63,451 nucleotides of DNA, from contig NZ_JAUSRE010000026.1 of NCBI RefSeq assembly GCF_030811655.1, forward strand, positions 1 through 63,451, written 5' to 3'. Under the pieces are notes generated by a model. The model saw nothing but the letters and a program-made list of their open reading frames with translations. It had not been told where the DNA came from and did no database searches. The position numbers and the translations under genes were made by a program. This document shows positions 49,463 to 58,078 of this stretch, piece by piece. Position 1 is the first letter of the stretch. Each line of letters starts with the position of its first letter. This stretch comes from Pseudarthrobacter enclensis (GTDB lineage: Bacteria > Actinomycetota > Actinomycetes > Actinomycetales > Micrococcaceae).

Positions 49463-50902
49463 TTAGGGCCTCCAGGCCACGTACTGGACCTCCTCGAATT
49501 CTTCGAGGCCCAGGCTTGATCCTTCCCGGCCCAAGCCTGATTGCTTGGCGCCGCCCATCGGGGCGAAGGCAACGGAGGGCAGCGGGTCGTTCACGCCCAC
49601 GATGCCGGCCTCAAGCCGCTCCGGAATCTCCCAGCCACGCTTCGGGTTGCTGCTCCAGACGTACGCAGCCAGGCCCATCTCGGTGGTGTTTGCCTTCCGG
49701 ACGGCTTCTTCCTCCGAGGAGAAGGTCACGACGCCGGCCGCCGGGCCAAAGACTTCCTCGGTCACCAGGAGAGCGTCGTCGGGGACGTCGGCCAGCAGAG
49801 TGGGTGCCATAAAGGCACCTTCGCCGGGCACGGAAGTCCGCTCGGTGACCCGGCGGGCGCCGCGCTCCAGGGCATCGTCCACCAGCGCCTGGACCGCGGA
49901 CACCCTGTCGGCGTCGATGACGGGACCGAGGTCCGGGACCGGTGCGCCGCCGTCGGGAACTCCGTGCCCGATGCTCATGGCATCAAAGCGGGCGCCGAGC
50001 TTCTGCGCGAACTCCTCCGCGATGCTGTCCTGGACCAGGAAGCGGTTGGCGGCCACGCAGGACTGGCCGGTGTTGCGGAGCCGGCCCAGGACGGCACCTT
50101 CGACCGCGGCGTCCAGGTCGGCGTCCTCGAAGACGATGAACGGGGCGTTGCCGCCCAGCTCCAGCAGGGGCCGGACCACGCGTTCCGACGCGGATGCCAT
50201 GATCTGGCGACCCACTCCGGTGGACCCGGTGAAGCTGACGGCGCGAACCGCGGGGTGGGACATCAAGGCGCCGGTGATCTCGCGGGAGGGGCCGTGGACC
50301 AGGTTGACCACGCCTGCGGGGAAGCCTGCGTCGTGCAGGACTTCGAACAGTCCGGTGGCGGCAAGCGGGGCCTTCTCGGACACCCTGCCCACCACGGTGC
50401 AGCCGGCGGCGAGCATCGCTGCGAGCTTCCGGGCCTGGATGGAGACAGGGAAATTCCACGGTGTGAGGCTGAGGGCCACGCCGATCGGCTTGCGGCTGCT
50501 GAGGTGGCGCCGGCCCTGCAGTTCGGGCGGGCTGATGGTGCCGGTGGCGCGGCGGGCTTCCTCGGCGAACCAGCGGAAGTACTCCACCGAGAAGTCCACT
50601 TCGCCCTGCGCTTCGGGGAGCCGCTTGCCCGCTTCGAGCGCCAGGGTATGGGCGAGTTCATCGCGGCGTTCGGCCAGGAGGTCGGCTGCGGCGCGGAGCA
50701 GGTCGGCGCGGTGGCGGGCGGTGGTGCGGGACCAGCCGTCGAAGGCTTCGGCGGCGGCGTCCGCGGCCTTGGTGGCGTCCCCGGCGGATCCCCAGGCCAC
50801 CTCGCCCACGGTGCTGCCGTTGCCCGGATCAGTCACGTCCCTGGCGGTTCCGGCGGTGTGCCAGGAGCCGTTGACAAGGTGCCTGGCTGATTTGAGGTTC
50901 AT
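49463..50902 (-). CDS. Aldehyde dehydrogenase, probable sulfolactaldehyde dehydrogenase
   Basis: This 479-residue GabD-like enzyme has TPWNFPVSIQARKLAAMLAA, FTGSTGVGRQIM, the general base Glu in LLELGGNAPFIVF and the nucleophile Cys in NTGQSCVAANRF. The segment normally reading K-P-[SA]-E at the coenzyme ribose is R-V-S-E here. It is inferred to oxidise 3-sulfolactaldehyde to sulfolactate. I chose ATG 50902 (AAAGG upstream); an ATG at 50965 overlapping the permease stop as ATGA is a real alternative adding 21 residues. Confidence 0.83.
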   Translation of the reverse strand: MNLKSARHLVNGSWHTAGTARDVTDPGNGSTVGEVAWGSAGDATKAADAAAEAFDGWSRTTARHRADLLRAAADLLAERRDELAHTLALEAGKRLPEAQGEVDFSVEYFRWFAEEARRATGTISPPELQGRRHLSSRKPIGVALSLTPWNFPVSIQARKLAAMLAAGCTVVGRVSEKAPLAATGLFEVLHDAGFPAGVVNLVHGPSREITGALMSHPAVRAVSFTGSTGVGRQIMASASERVVRPLLELGGNAPFIVFEDADLDAAVEGAVLGRLRNTGQSCVAANRFLVQDSIAEEFAQKLGARFDAMSIGHGVPDGGAPVPDLGPVIDADRVSAVQALVDDALERGARRVTERTSVPGEGAFMAPTLLADVPDDALLVTEEVFGPAAGVVTFSSEEEAVRKANTTEMGLAAYVWSSNPKRGWEIPERLEAGIVGVNDPLPSVAFAPMGGAKQSGLGREGSSLGLEEFEEVQYVAWRP

Positions 50903-50961
50903 GGATATTGCCTTTCGTTGGGCTGGGATGGCACCGCCGGTGCCGCCCGTCGTCTTCGTAC

Positions 50962-51777
50962 TCATCCCTTGCTTGCGCCTGCCGTGATGCCGGCCACGAA
51001 GTAGCGCTGCAGGAAGACGTAGGCCACCACCACGGGCAGGGACGCCAGGATGACGCCGGCGAACAAGAGCGGGTAGTTGGTCTGGAATTCGCCCTGGAAG
51101 CTCAGCAGTGCCAGCGGCAGGGTGCGGTTTCCGGGGGTCTGGATGAACAGCAGCGGGTAGAGGAGTTCGTTCCAGTGGATGACGAACAGGAAGATGGCGG
51201 CCGCGGCGATGGACGGTGCGGACAGCGGCAGGGCGATGGAGGAGTAGGTCTTCCACGGCCCGCTGCCATCAATGGAGGAGGCTTCGTAGAGTTCCTTGGG
51301 CAGGGTCCGCATGAACCCGCCCAGGATGAACACGGCGATGGGAAGCGTGGACACCACGTTGGCCAGAATCAGGCCGGCCAGATTGTCCAGCAGGCCCAGC
51401 CGGCCGAACAGGACGTACAAGGGCACCATGTTGGCCTGCGCCGGGATGGCCATGCCCAGGACCAGGAAGCCGAAGATGGCCCAGGACATGAACCCTTTCA
51501 GGCGGGACACCGCGTAGCCGGCCAGGCTGGCCAGGAACAGGGTGAGCGGTACGGAGATGCCGGTGACGATCACGCTGTTCATGAAGGACGAGCCCAGGTT
51601 CTGGCCGCCCACCACTTCGGTGAAGTTGTCGGGGGCGAGGGAGTGCGGCAGGCTGAAGGGCCCGGCGAACAGTTCCTGCGTGGATTTGAAACTGCCGAAG
51701 GCCACCACGGTCAGCGGAATAATGATGATGACCGCGTAAATGGCCAGGATGGCGCGGCGGCTTACTGAGGCGAGCAT
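50962..51777 (-). CDS. ABC sugar permease, MalG-like (sulfoquinovoside importer)
   Basis: This 271-residue permease has six helices. The EAA loop is ELYEASSIDGSGPWKTYSSI, preceded by ILGGFMRTLPK. It starts 4 bases after the partner permease stop. No ATPase gene is in the operon. Confidence 0.88.
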   Translation of the reverse strand: MLASVSRRAILAIYAVIIIIPLTVVAFGSFKSTQELFAGPFSLPHSLAPDNFTEVVGGQNLGSSFMNSVIVTGISVPLTLFLASLAGYAVSRLKGFMSWAIFGFLVLGMAIPAQANMVPLYVLFGRLGLLDNLAGLILANVVSTLPIAVFILGGFMRTLPKELYEASSIDGSGPWKTYSSIALPLSAPSIAAAAIFLFVIHWNELLYPLLFIQTPGNRTLPLALLSFQGEFQTNYPLLFAGVILASLPVVVAYVFLQRYFVAGITAGASKG

Positions 51778-51781
51778 GCTG

Positions 51782-52738
51782 CTAGTCCCCCTTCGGGGTC
51801 AGCCGGAGCAGGCGGCGCTGGAGCCACGTGACCAGCGCGATCATCGCCATGAAGATGATCGACTGGGCGGCGGCGTAGCCGAACTCCGAATTGGCAAAGG
51901 TGCTGTAGATGCGGGTGGACAGGATGTCCAGCGCGGCCTTGGGCGGGTTGCCCGCGATGCCGAGGATGAGGTCGAAAGCCTTGAACGACTGCACGGTGGT
52001 GTAGGCCACCACAATGGACGTGGCCGGGGCCACGAACGGCCAGGTGATGGACTTGAACTGCTGCCATTTGTTGGCACCGTCCATCTCTGCCGCTTCGTAG
52101 AGTTCCTTGGGGATGGCCTGCAGCCCCGCGATGTAGACCACCATCATCTGGCCCGAGTGGAACCAGACCTGGGTGACGGCCACCCAGTACAGGGCCTGGG
52201 CGTCGTTGCCAAGGTAGGCGCCGCCGTCCACCCCCACCGTGCGAAGAACGGTGTTCGCCAGGCCGAAGTTGGGGTCGTAGATGAACTTCCAGATGAAGGC
52301 CACCGACACCGAGGACAGGATGGTGGGGAAGAAGAACAGGGCCCGCAGCAGGATGCTGCCCCGCGAGTTCTTGGTCAGCAGCAGCGCCAGGACCAAAGAG
52401 AACGCCGTCTGGGCGATCACCACCAGGAGCACGAACTTCAGGTTGTTGGTCAGGGCGTTGGTGAACAGCGAGTCCTTGGTGAACGCGCGGATGAAGTTAT
52501 CCAGGCCCACATAGTTGAACGCGGCCGAGAAGCCGTTCCAGTCCGTGATGGCGTACTGGAAGGCCTGCAGCGTGGGCATCACCAGGAAGAAGGCGATGAC
52601 GGCGACGGCGGGCAGCGGGAACAGGTACAGTGCCGGATTCACCCTGGTGGGGGAGCGGCGGCGCACTTTTGCAGGGTTTGCGGGGGTATGGCTGTCCGGC
52701 GCCTTGCGCTTGGCAGCCGTTCCGGGATGGATGCTCAT
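51782..52738 (-). CDS. ABC sugar permease, MalF-like (sulfoquinovoside importer)
   Basis: This 318-residue permease has a basic N-terminal tail (RRRSPTRVNPALYLF), the loop FNYVGLDNFIRAFTKDSLF and the EAA loop ELYEAAEMDGANKWQQFKSI. Its ATG overlaps the substrate-binding protein stop. Confidence 0.88.
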   Translation of the reverse strand: MSIHPGTAAKRKAPDSHTPANPAKVRRRSPTRVNPALYLFPLPAVAVIAFFLVMPTLQAFQYAITDWNGFSAAFNYVGLDNFIRAFTKDSLFTNALTNNLKFVLLVVIAQTAFSLVLALLLTKNSRGSILLRALFFFPTILSSVSVAFIWKFIYDPNFGLANTVLRTVGVDGGAYLGNDAQALYWVAVTQVWFHSGQMMVVYIAGLQAIPKELYEAAEMDGANKWQQFKSITWPFVAPATSIVVAYTTVQSFKAFDLILGIAGNPPKAALDILSTRIYSTFANSEFGYAAAQSIIFMAMIALVTWLQRRLLRLTPKGD

Positions 52739-54024
52739 AGCCGTTCGTCAACAATCTTCTGGGCGGCAGCGGCTGCCTGCTCCGGGCTGGTGCCGGAGAT
52801 GACGGCCGTGGCGCTGGCCTCCACCGCGTTGCGGACATCGAGGTTATTGAACTGGAACCGGGCGGCGAGCGCTGTCTTCTTCTGCAGCCAGGGGCTCAGG
52901 CGCTTCAGGTCCGGGTTGGTGTACTCCACCTTGTCCACGGACACATGCTGGGCCGTCTGGTTGGCGTAATAGCCGGCGTTTTCCGGCTCGGAGAGGAAAT
53001 CGATCCAGGCTGCCGCGGCGGCCTGGTTCTTGCTGGCCGAGTTGACGCCCAGGATGAAGGTGGCGTTGTAGGCGCCCTCATACTTGCCCTTGCCGTCGGA
53101 GGTGGTGTTGGGGAACACCAAGTCGATGGGGAACTTGGCTCCCAGGCTCCGGACGGCCGCGAGGTGGTACGAACCGGTGGCCAGCATGGCGGCCTTGCCC
53201 TGGGAGAACAGGTTCTGGGCCGGTTCAACCGCGGTGCCGGTGGCGTTGGGCTGCACGAAGGGCTTCAGGTCCTTGTACTGGTTGAGCATCCTGATGAACC
53301 AGTCGTCGGTGCACTTGAGCTTGCCCTGTTCGATCTGGGCGCACATGTCGTCCACGGGGGCGTTGTTGGCGATCATGCAGTTGAACAGCTGGCCGCCGTT
53401 TCCGACATCGCCGCCTGGCCAGGAGATGGGGATGACCCCGGCGGCGGCGAGCTTTTCGCACATGCCCAGGAAGGCGTCCCAGTTCTTCGGGGCGGTGTCC
53501 GCGCCGGCCTTGTCGAAGAGGTCCAGGTTGGCCATGGGCATGGGGAATACCACCTGGTAGGGCAGCCCCAGCTGGCTGTCGCCGTTCTGGCCGGCGGACA
53601 GGAGCCCCTTCTGGTAGTTCTTCACCGCCTGGCTGTCCTTGAGGTCGGTGTAGATCCCGGCCTCGGTGAAGTTCTTGAACTGTGCGCCGCGGAAGGTGGC
53701 GAACGCGTCGCCGATGGCGCCCCCGCGCAGCTTCTGCAGGGCCTGGGCGTTGTAGTCGTTGGAGGTGGAGATGTCCTGGGCCACCTCGACGCCATCGTGC
53801 TTTGCGGTGAAGCGCTTGATGAGTTCGTCGAACACGGCCTTGTCCTCGCCGCGCCAGTGGGCGAAGGACACCTTGCCGGTCACGGCTCCGGTGGAAGGCG
53901 CAGCCGGTCCGGTGGCCCCTCCGGGCTTGGTGGAACCGCCGGGTCCGGCGCACGCTGCGGCAGCGGCGCCAAAGCCCATGGCCCCGAGAAGGGCGACTGC
54001 CTGCCTGCGTGAAATCTGACTCAC
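52735..54024 (-). CDS. ABC substrate-binding lipoprotein (sulfoquinovoside)
   Basis: This 429-residue protein has a lipoprotein signal with a twin-Arg start (SRRQAVALLGAMGFGAAAAA, then Cys), so Tat export is possible. The mature part is a family 1-type sugar-binding protein (KVSFAHWRGEDKAVFDELIK, GLPYQVVFPMPMANLDLFDK). The cargo, probably sulfoquinovosyl glycerol or sulfoquinovose, is inferred from neighbours. It lies between the aldolase and permease genes. Confidence 0.87.
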   Translation of the reverse strand: MSQISRRQAVALLGAMGFGAAAAACAGPGGSTKPGGATGPAAPSTGAVTGKVSFAHWRGEDKAVFDELIKRFTAKHDGVEVAQDISTSNDYNAQALQKLRGGAIGDAFATFRGAQFKNFTEAGIYTDLKDSQAVKNYQKGLLSAGQNGDSQLGLPYQVVFPMPMANLDLFDKAGADTAPKNWDAFLGMCEKLAAAGVIPISWPGGDVGNGGQLFNCMIANNAPVDDMCAQIEQGKLKCTDDWFIRMLNQYKDLKPFVQPNATGTAVEPAQNLFSQGKAAMLATGSYHLAAVRSLGAKFPIDLVFPNTTSDGKGKYEGAYNATFILGVNSASKNQAAAAAWIDFLSEPENAGYYANQTAQHVSVDKVEYTNPDLKRLSPWLQKKTALAARFQFNNLDVRNAVEASATAVISGTSPEQAAAAAQKIVDERL

Positions 54025-54135
54025 AATAATCTCCTCGTTGAGTGGTTGCTGTGCCTTGCTTGCTTACTGGTGGGCTTGCTGACTACTGGACGGGGGCCAG
54101 GCCCCCGTGACGGTGCTGTGGTGCGGCAGAAGTGC

Positions 54136-55020
54136 CTAGGCGTTGGTCCTTTGGGCGGACACGACGTCGTCCACCACGGCGCAGAGGCGCTGCAACCGGC
54201 GGACGGCATCGGTGGACAGGGACTTGACGACGTCGGGCTCGCCGATGCAGGACGCCCAGACGGCGCGTCCGGAGAGGAAGCCGCTGGCACCTTCCAGGCA
54301 GGCCCGCCGGACGGCGTCGGGGAAGACGTCCTCGGGAACACCGGAGGAGAGGACCACCCAGGGGCCGTCAATGGCCTTGGTCAGTTCGGCGCATGCGGCG
54401 CGGACCTCATCCTCGGAGGCCTGCCCCTTGAAGGGGACCTCGGCCTTGTAGAGGTCGGCGCCCAGGCTGCCGAGTTCCTTGGCTGCGGCCAGGATTCCGG
54501 CGTTCCAGTCGAAGTCGCCGCCGGCAAGGGGCTTGCGGGAGACGGGTTCAATGATGCTGATCAGCCCGGCGGACCGGCAGCTCTCCACGAATTCCCGGAC
54601 CATCGCCACGCGGCCCTCGGAGGGCTCATCGGGCCGGTAGAGCACCAGCAGCTTGAGGGCCTTGACGCCCAGGGCCTTGTACTTGTGCGGGTCCACGAGA
54701 CGGTCGATGGTCACCTCGCCCACCAGCTCGCCGTGTGCGGACTCGAAGTGGTCGGCGGAGGCAATAAGACCGCAGCTGGGATCCACCACGCCCGCTTCGA
54801 TGGCCTGGTCGAGGGCGAACTGGCGGTCGATCAGGATACCCGAGGCGTAAGGGGTAAGGATCCGGGCGGCTTCGAGCTTGAAGTCGCGCAGGTCCTCGTC
54901 GGTGACGGGCTGGTCGGTGTGCTCGGCGAACATGTTCCGCATTGCTTCACGCTGGTCCACGGCGAGCATCGCAAAGGCGCCTGACGGGCGCTGGAGGGGG
55001 GAGAGGTCTGTGGGGCTCAT
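54136..55020 (-). CDS. Class I aldolase, probable sulfofructose-1-phosphate aldolase (YihT/LacD-like)
   Basis: This 294-residue TIM-barrel aldolase of the LacD/YihT group has FAMLAVDQREAMRNMF near the N-terminus, SGILIDRQFAL, LKLLVLYRPDEPS, and the strand ADLYKAEVPFKG whose Lys is the expected Schiff-base residue, followed by WVVLSSGVPEDVFP. It is inferred to split sulfofructose 1-phosphate to dihydroxyacetone phosphate and sulfolactaldehyde. A tagatose-bisphosphate aldolase role is possible by family, but the neighbours argue for the sulfosugar. Confidence 0.83.
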   Translation of the reverse strand: MSPTDLSPLQRPSGAFAMLAVDQREAMRNMFAEHTDQPVTDEDLRDFKLEAARILTPYASGILIDRQFALDQAIEAGVVDPSCGLIASADHFESAHGELVGEVTIDRLVDPHKYKALGVKALKLLVLYRPDEPSEGRVAMVREFVESCRSAGLISIIEPVSRKPLAGGDFDWNAGILAAAKELGSLGADLYKAEVPFKGQASEDEVRAACAELTKAIDGPWVVLSSGVPEDVFPDAVRRACLEGASGFLSGRAVWASCIGEPDVVKSLSTDAVRRLQRLCAVVDDVVSAQRTNA

Positions 55021-55041
55021 GGGCTGCTTCTTTCAGCTGGT

Positions 55042-55944
55042 TCAGATGGATGCTGGGACGGAATTGATGATTTGGTGCGGGATGGCGGAGCGGCCGTCGA
55101 GGCCGCCGCACGACGCGGCGGCGGTGCGGCCGGCGAATGCGGCGGCGTCCACGAGGGGAAGGCCGGCTGCGACGGCGGCGAGCAGGGCGCCGTGGTACAC
55201 ATCGCCGGCCCCGAGGGTGGACACGATGGTCCCGGGGGTTGCGGGTACGTGGACGGGTTCGCCGCCCCGTTCCAAAACCCAGGCACCGTCTGAGCCAGCG
55301 GTGGCGACGACGGCGGAGGCGCCGCCGTCGAGCGCTTTCTGCAGGAGCGCTCCAGGGGAGAGGTCCTCGCCGTACTCTGCACGAAGCCTTTCAATGGTGG
55401 GGACATAGAGGGCGACGCCGCGGGGGCTGAAGTCCGGGATCGGATTGCCGGCGTCGACGCTGATGTTGAGGCGGGCGGGACGGCCGGACGCGTTAGCCAC
55501 GGCGTTCCAGCCCAGGTGGTCGGTGTGGACCCACACCGCGGACTGCAGCAGCTCGAAAAAGGTGCTGCCTGCGGGGAAGCTGACCGGCGGCACCGGGCGG
55601 GTGACGATGGCCCGGCTTTCGGTGGCCCTGCTGACCACGATCACGCTGGCCCCGGTTTTGACGCCGGCGTCCCTGACCACGGCGGACGTGTCCACGCCCT
55701 CGGCCTCAAGGCCGTGGATGATGCGGTCACCTTCCTCGTCCATGCCCAGGACGCCCGCAAAGGCTGTCCTTGCCCCTGCCCGGGCCGCCGCCACAGCTGC
55801 GGTAGCCGCCGGGCCGCCACCCGCCGTCGCAAAATCCGCGGCGACCGTGCGGCTGTCCGCAGCCGGGTAATCCTGCACCAGGGCAATGGAGTCAAGAGTG
55901 GCGCATCCTACGAAGAGCAGGGTTCCAGTTGTCGGTTGGGGCAC
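55042..55944 (-). CDS. PfkB family sugar kinase, probable sulfofructose kinase
   Basis: This 300-residue ribokinase-fold enzyme has LFVGCATLDSIALVQDYPAA, the GG pair in TAGGGPAATAAVAAARAG and the C-terminal active-site STLGAGDVYHGALLA. It is inferred to phosphorylate sulfofructose at C1. GTG at 55944 is chosen for GAGGTGG upstream. A longer frame to 55989 would put coding sequence up to the edge of the DeoR operator and lacks family similarity. It is the first gene of the operon. Confidence 0.83.
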   Translation of the reverse strand: MPQPTTGTLLFVGCATLDSIALVQDYPAADSRTVAADFATAGGGPAATAAVAAARAGARTAFAGVLGMDEEGDRIIHGLEAEGVDTSAVVRDAGVKTGASVIVVSRATESRAIVTRPVPPVSFPAGSTFFELLQSAVWVHTDHLGWNAVANASGRPARLNISVDAGNPIPDFSPRGVALYVPTIERLRAEYGEDLSPGALLQKALDGGASAVVATAGSDGAWVLERGGEPVHVPATPGTIVSTLGAGDVYHGALLAAVAAGLPLVDAAAFAGRTAAASCGGLDGRSAIPHQIINSVPASI

Positions 55945-55994
55945 GATCCACCTCGTTGTAGTTCCGGCTGGTACTGAAGAAATATACACACGCT

Positions 55995-56012
55995 ATGTTG
56001 GAAAAACAACAC
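55995..56012. promoter_or_regulatory. Probable DeoR operator 1
   Basis: ATGTTG-GAAAAA-CAACAC lies between the divergent kinase and sulfoquinovosidase genes. It matches the site at 57234-57251 in both half-sites and in spacer length. Confidence 0.6.
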
Positions 56013-56082
56013 TTTCTGTATAGTTGTGTTTGGGAAGCAACGCCGCGGTCCCCCCACTCAACGTAGAGAAACGGAGCAGTTC

Positions 56083-57225
56083 ATGTCATTGCCTACTGCG
56101 GAATCAGTACGGACAATCCGGTACGGCCTGATCGGGGCCGGCCATATGGCCCGTGAACATGTCAGGAACCTCGCCCTGATCCCGGGAAGCACGATCACCG
56201 CAGTCTCGGATCCGACGCCCTCGTCCCTGGCGGAGACGGCCAAGGAAATCGGCTATGAGGTGCAGACCTTTTCCAACCACAACGAACTGCTGGCCTCCGG
56301 CCTGGTGGATGCGCTGGTCATCGCCAGCCCCAACGACACGCACCTTGGAATCCTGAAGGACATCTTCGCCAGCGGAACCAACCTGCCCGTGCTCGTGGAA
56401 AAGCCCGTATGCACCAGCGCGGAGCAGGCCGACGAACTGGAGGCGCTCGCCGCCAATTACCCCGCTCCGGTATGGGTGGCCATGGAATACCGGTACATGC
56501 CCCCAGTCCAGGAAGTCATCCAGGCAGCGCATGGCGGCAAGCTGGGCAACATCTACATGCTCTCCATCGTGGAACACCGGTTCCCGTTCCTGCACAAGGT
56601 GGATGCATGGAACCGCTTCGCCGAGCGGACCGGCGGCACGCTGGTGGAAAAGTGCTGCCACTTCTTCGACCTGATGCGGCTGATCCTGCAGGACGAACCT
56701 GTCCGTGTTTACGCCAGCGGCGGCCACGATGTGAACCACATGGACGAGGTCTATGACGGCCGGGTCTCCGACATGGTGGACAACGCGTACGTCATCGTGG
56801 ACTTCAAGGGCGGCCGCCGGGCCATGTTGGAGCTGTCCATGTTCGCTGAAGGGTCCAAGTTCCAGGAGCGCATCTCCATCGTGGGTGACGCCGCCAAGAT
56901 CGAGACCCTGATCCCGGTTGCAGCCAACCACTGGATCCCCGGTGACGAGGCGGAAGCAACCGTTGAGTTCAGCCCGCGGGCCCCGCTGGGTCCGGAAAAG
57001 CATGAGGTTCCGGTGGATGAGGCCGTCCTCGCAGCAGGCGCCCACCACGGTTCCACCTACTACGAACACCTGGGCTACCGGAAGGCCATCCTGGGCGAAG
57101 GGCCGGTGGAAGTGACCGTCGCTGACGGGCTGCAGTCGGTGCGGATGGGCCTGGCGGCTGAGCGTTCTATTAAGGAAGGGCGCCCCGTGGAGCTTGCCGA
57201 TGCCGCCATCGGGGTACGTTCGTAA
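56083..57225 (+). CDS. Gfo/Idh/MocA protein, probable NAD-dependent sulfoquinovosidase
   Basis: This 380-residue protein has a Rossmann N-terminus (RYGLIGAGHMAREHVRNLAL), the EKPV Lys (VLVEKPVCTSAEQ) and the dehydrogenase-like barrel (EHRFPFLHKVDAWNRFAERT, GGTLVEKCCHFFDLMRL). Such proteins in sulfoquinovose loci of Arthrobacter and relatives have been described as NAD-dependent glycosidases (SqgA, family GH188) that cleave sulfoquinovosides by transient oxidation. No GH31 sulfoquinovosidase is present here, which fits. A simple sugar dehydrogenase is the alternative. The ATG at 56083 has ACGGAGC upstream. Confidence 0.8.
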   Translation: MSLPTAESVRTIRYGLIGAGHMAREHVRNLALIPGSTITAVSDPTPSSLAETAKEIGYEVQTFSNHNELLASGLVDALVIASPNDTHLGILKDIFASGTNLPVLVEKPVCTSAEQADELEALAANYPAPVWVAMEYRYMPPVQEVIQAAHGGKLGNIYMLSIVEHRFPFLHKVDAWNRFAERTGGTLVEKCCHFFDLMRLILQDEPVRVYASGGHDVNHMDEVYDGRVSDMVDNAYVIVDFKGGRRAMLELSMFAEGSKFQERISIVGDAAKIETLIPVAANHWIPGDEAEATVEFSPRAPLGPEKHEVPVDEAVLAAGAHHGSTYYEHLGYRKAILGEGPVEVTVADGLQSVRMGLAAERSIKEGRPVELADAAIGVRS

Positions 57226-57233
57226 GAAGATAC

Positions 57234-57251
57234 ATGTTGGAATTGCAACAT
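57234..57251. promoter_or_regulatory. Probable DeoR operator 2
   Basis: ATGTTG-GAATTG-CAACAT, a perfect palindrome 45 bases before the DeoR gene, is the same motif as at 55995-56012. It suggests autoregulation. Confidence 0.65.
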
Positions 57252-57295
57252 CCCGCCAGGCGCCTGCCCGGCATATTGGGGAGGGAGAACGGCCT

Positions 57296-58078
57296 ATGGG
57301 TACCGCACAGAAGGAAGGGCCGCTGACGCCCCGTCAGCAGACCATCCTTGATGAGCTGGGCCGGAGGGGGTTCATCTCCACGAACGATCTGGCCGTGAGG
57401 TTCTCCGTCTCTGACATGACGGTCCGGCGTGACACCCGGGTCCTGTCCAAGCGCGGGCTGGCCCGGGTGGTCCACGGCGGGGTCAGCGCCGTGGACGGCC
57501 ACGGCCAGAGTGCGGACTTTGCCGCAAGGGTCCGGGAGGACTCCGACGCAAAGCTCCGCGTGGCCCGGGCCTGTGTGTCGCTGATCGGGGAACGTGACGC
57601 CATCATCCTGGATGCCGGCACCACCACGTACCAGATTGCACAGCAACTGCCCACGTCCTTTACCGGCACCATCATCACGCACTCCGTGCCCGCCCTTCAG
57701 CGCTGCCTTCAGTTGACGGCAGCGCGGACCATCTGCCTGGGCGGGGAACTGCTGCTGGACAGCCAGGCCTTTAACGGCCCCATGACCGTCGGTGCCGCCG
57801 CCGGCCTGCGGGCCAAGACAGCGTTCATCGGCGTGACCGGTATCCACGACGAGGCGTTTTACATCGAGCGGGACGTGGAGCGCGCCACTAAGATCGCCCT
57901 TATGAATTCGGCGGAACAGGTGGTGGTGGTGGCAACCCACCAGAAGATGCTGCGGTACGCGCTCGCGCGGTTGGCGGCTTTCGACGCGGTGGACCTCCTG
58001 GTGACGGATGCGCCGCCGCCACGCGAAATCGAGAACGCCCTGAGCGCCGCCAACGTGAAGCTGATGGTCGCCGCATGA
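57296..58078 (+). CDS. DeoR family regulator of the sulfoquinovose locus
   Basis: This 260-residue protein has an N-terminal HTH (RQQTILDELGRRGFISTNDL, then VRFSVSDMTVRRDTRVLSKR) and a DeoR C-terminal sugar-phosphate sensor domain (IILDAGTTTYQIAQQLP, LLDSQAFNGPMT, KTAFIGVTGI). It is analogous to YihW. The ATG at 57296 has GGGGAGGGA upstream. Its end overlaps the hydroxyacid dehydrogenase start as ATGA. The inducer is likely a sulfosugar or its phosphate. Confidence 0.9.
   Translation: MGTAQKEGPLTPRQQTILDELGRRGFISTNDLAVRFSVSDMTVRRDTRVLSKRGLARVVHGGVSAVDGHGQSADFAARVREDSDAKLRVARACVSLIGERDAIILDAGTTTYQIAQQLPTSFTGTIITHSVPALQRCLQLTAARTICLGGELLLDSQAFNGPMTVGAAAGLRAKTAFIGVTGIHDEAFYIERDVERATKIALMNSAEQVVVVATHQKMLRYALARLAAFDAVDLLVTDAPPPREIENALSAANVKLMVAA

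Noticed and set aside
50966..51256. N-terminal extension of the aldehyde dehydrogenase into the permease gene
   Set aside because: The extension is the out-of-frame reading of the permease and is Arg/Pro-rich. Only starts at 50965 or 50902 are credible.
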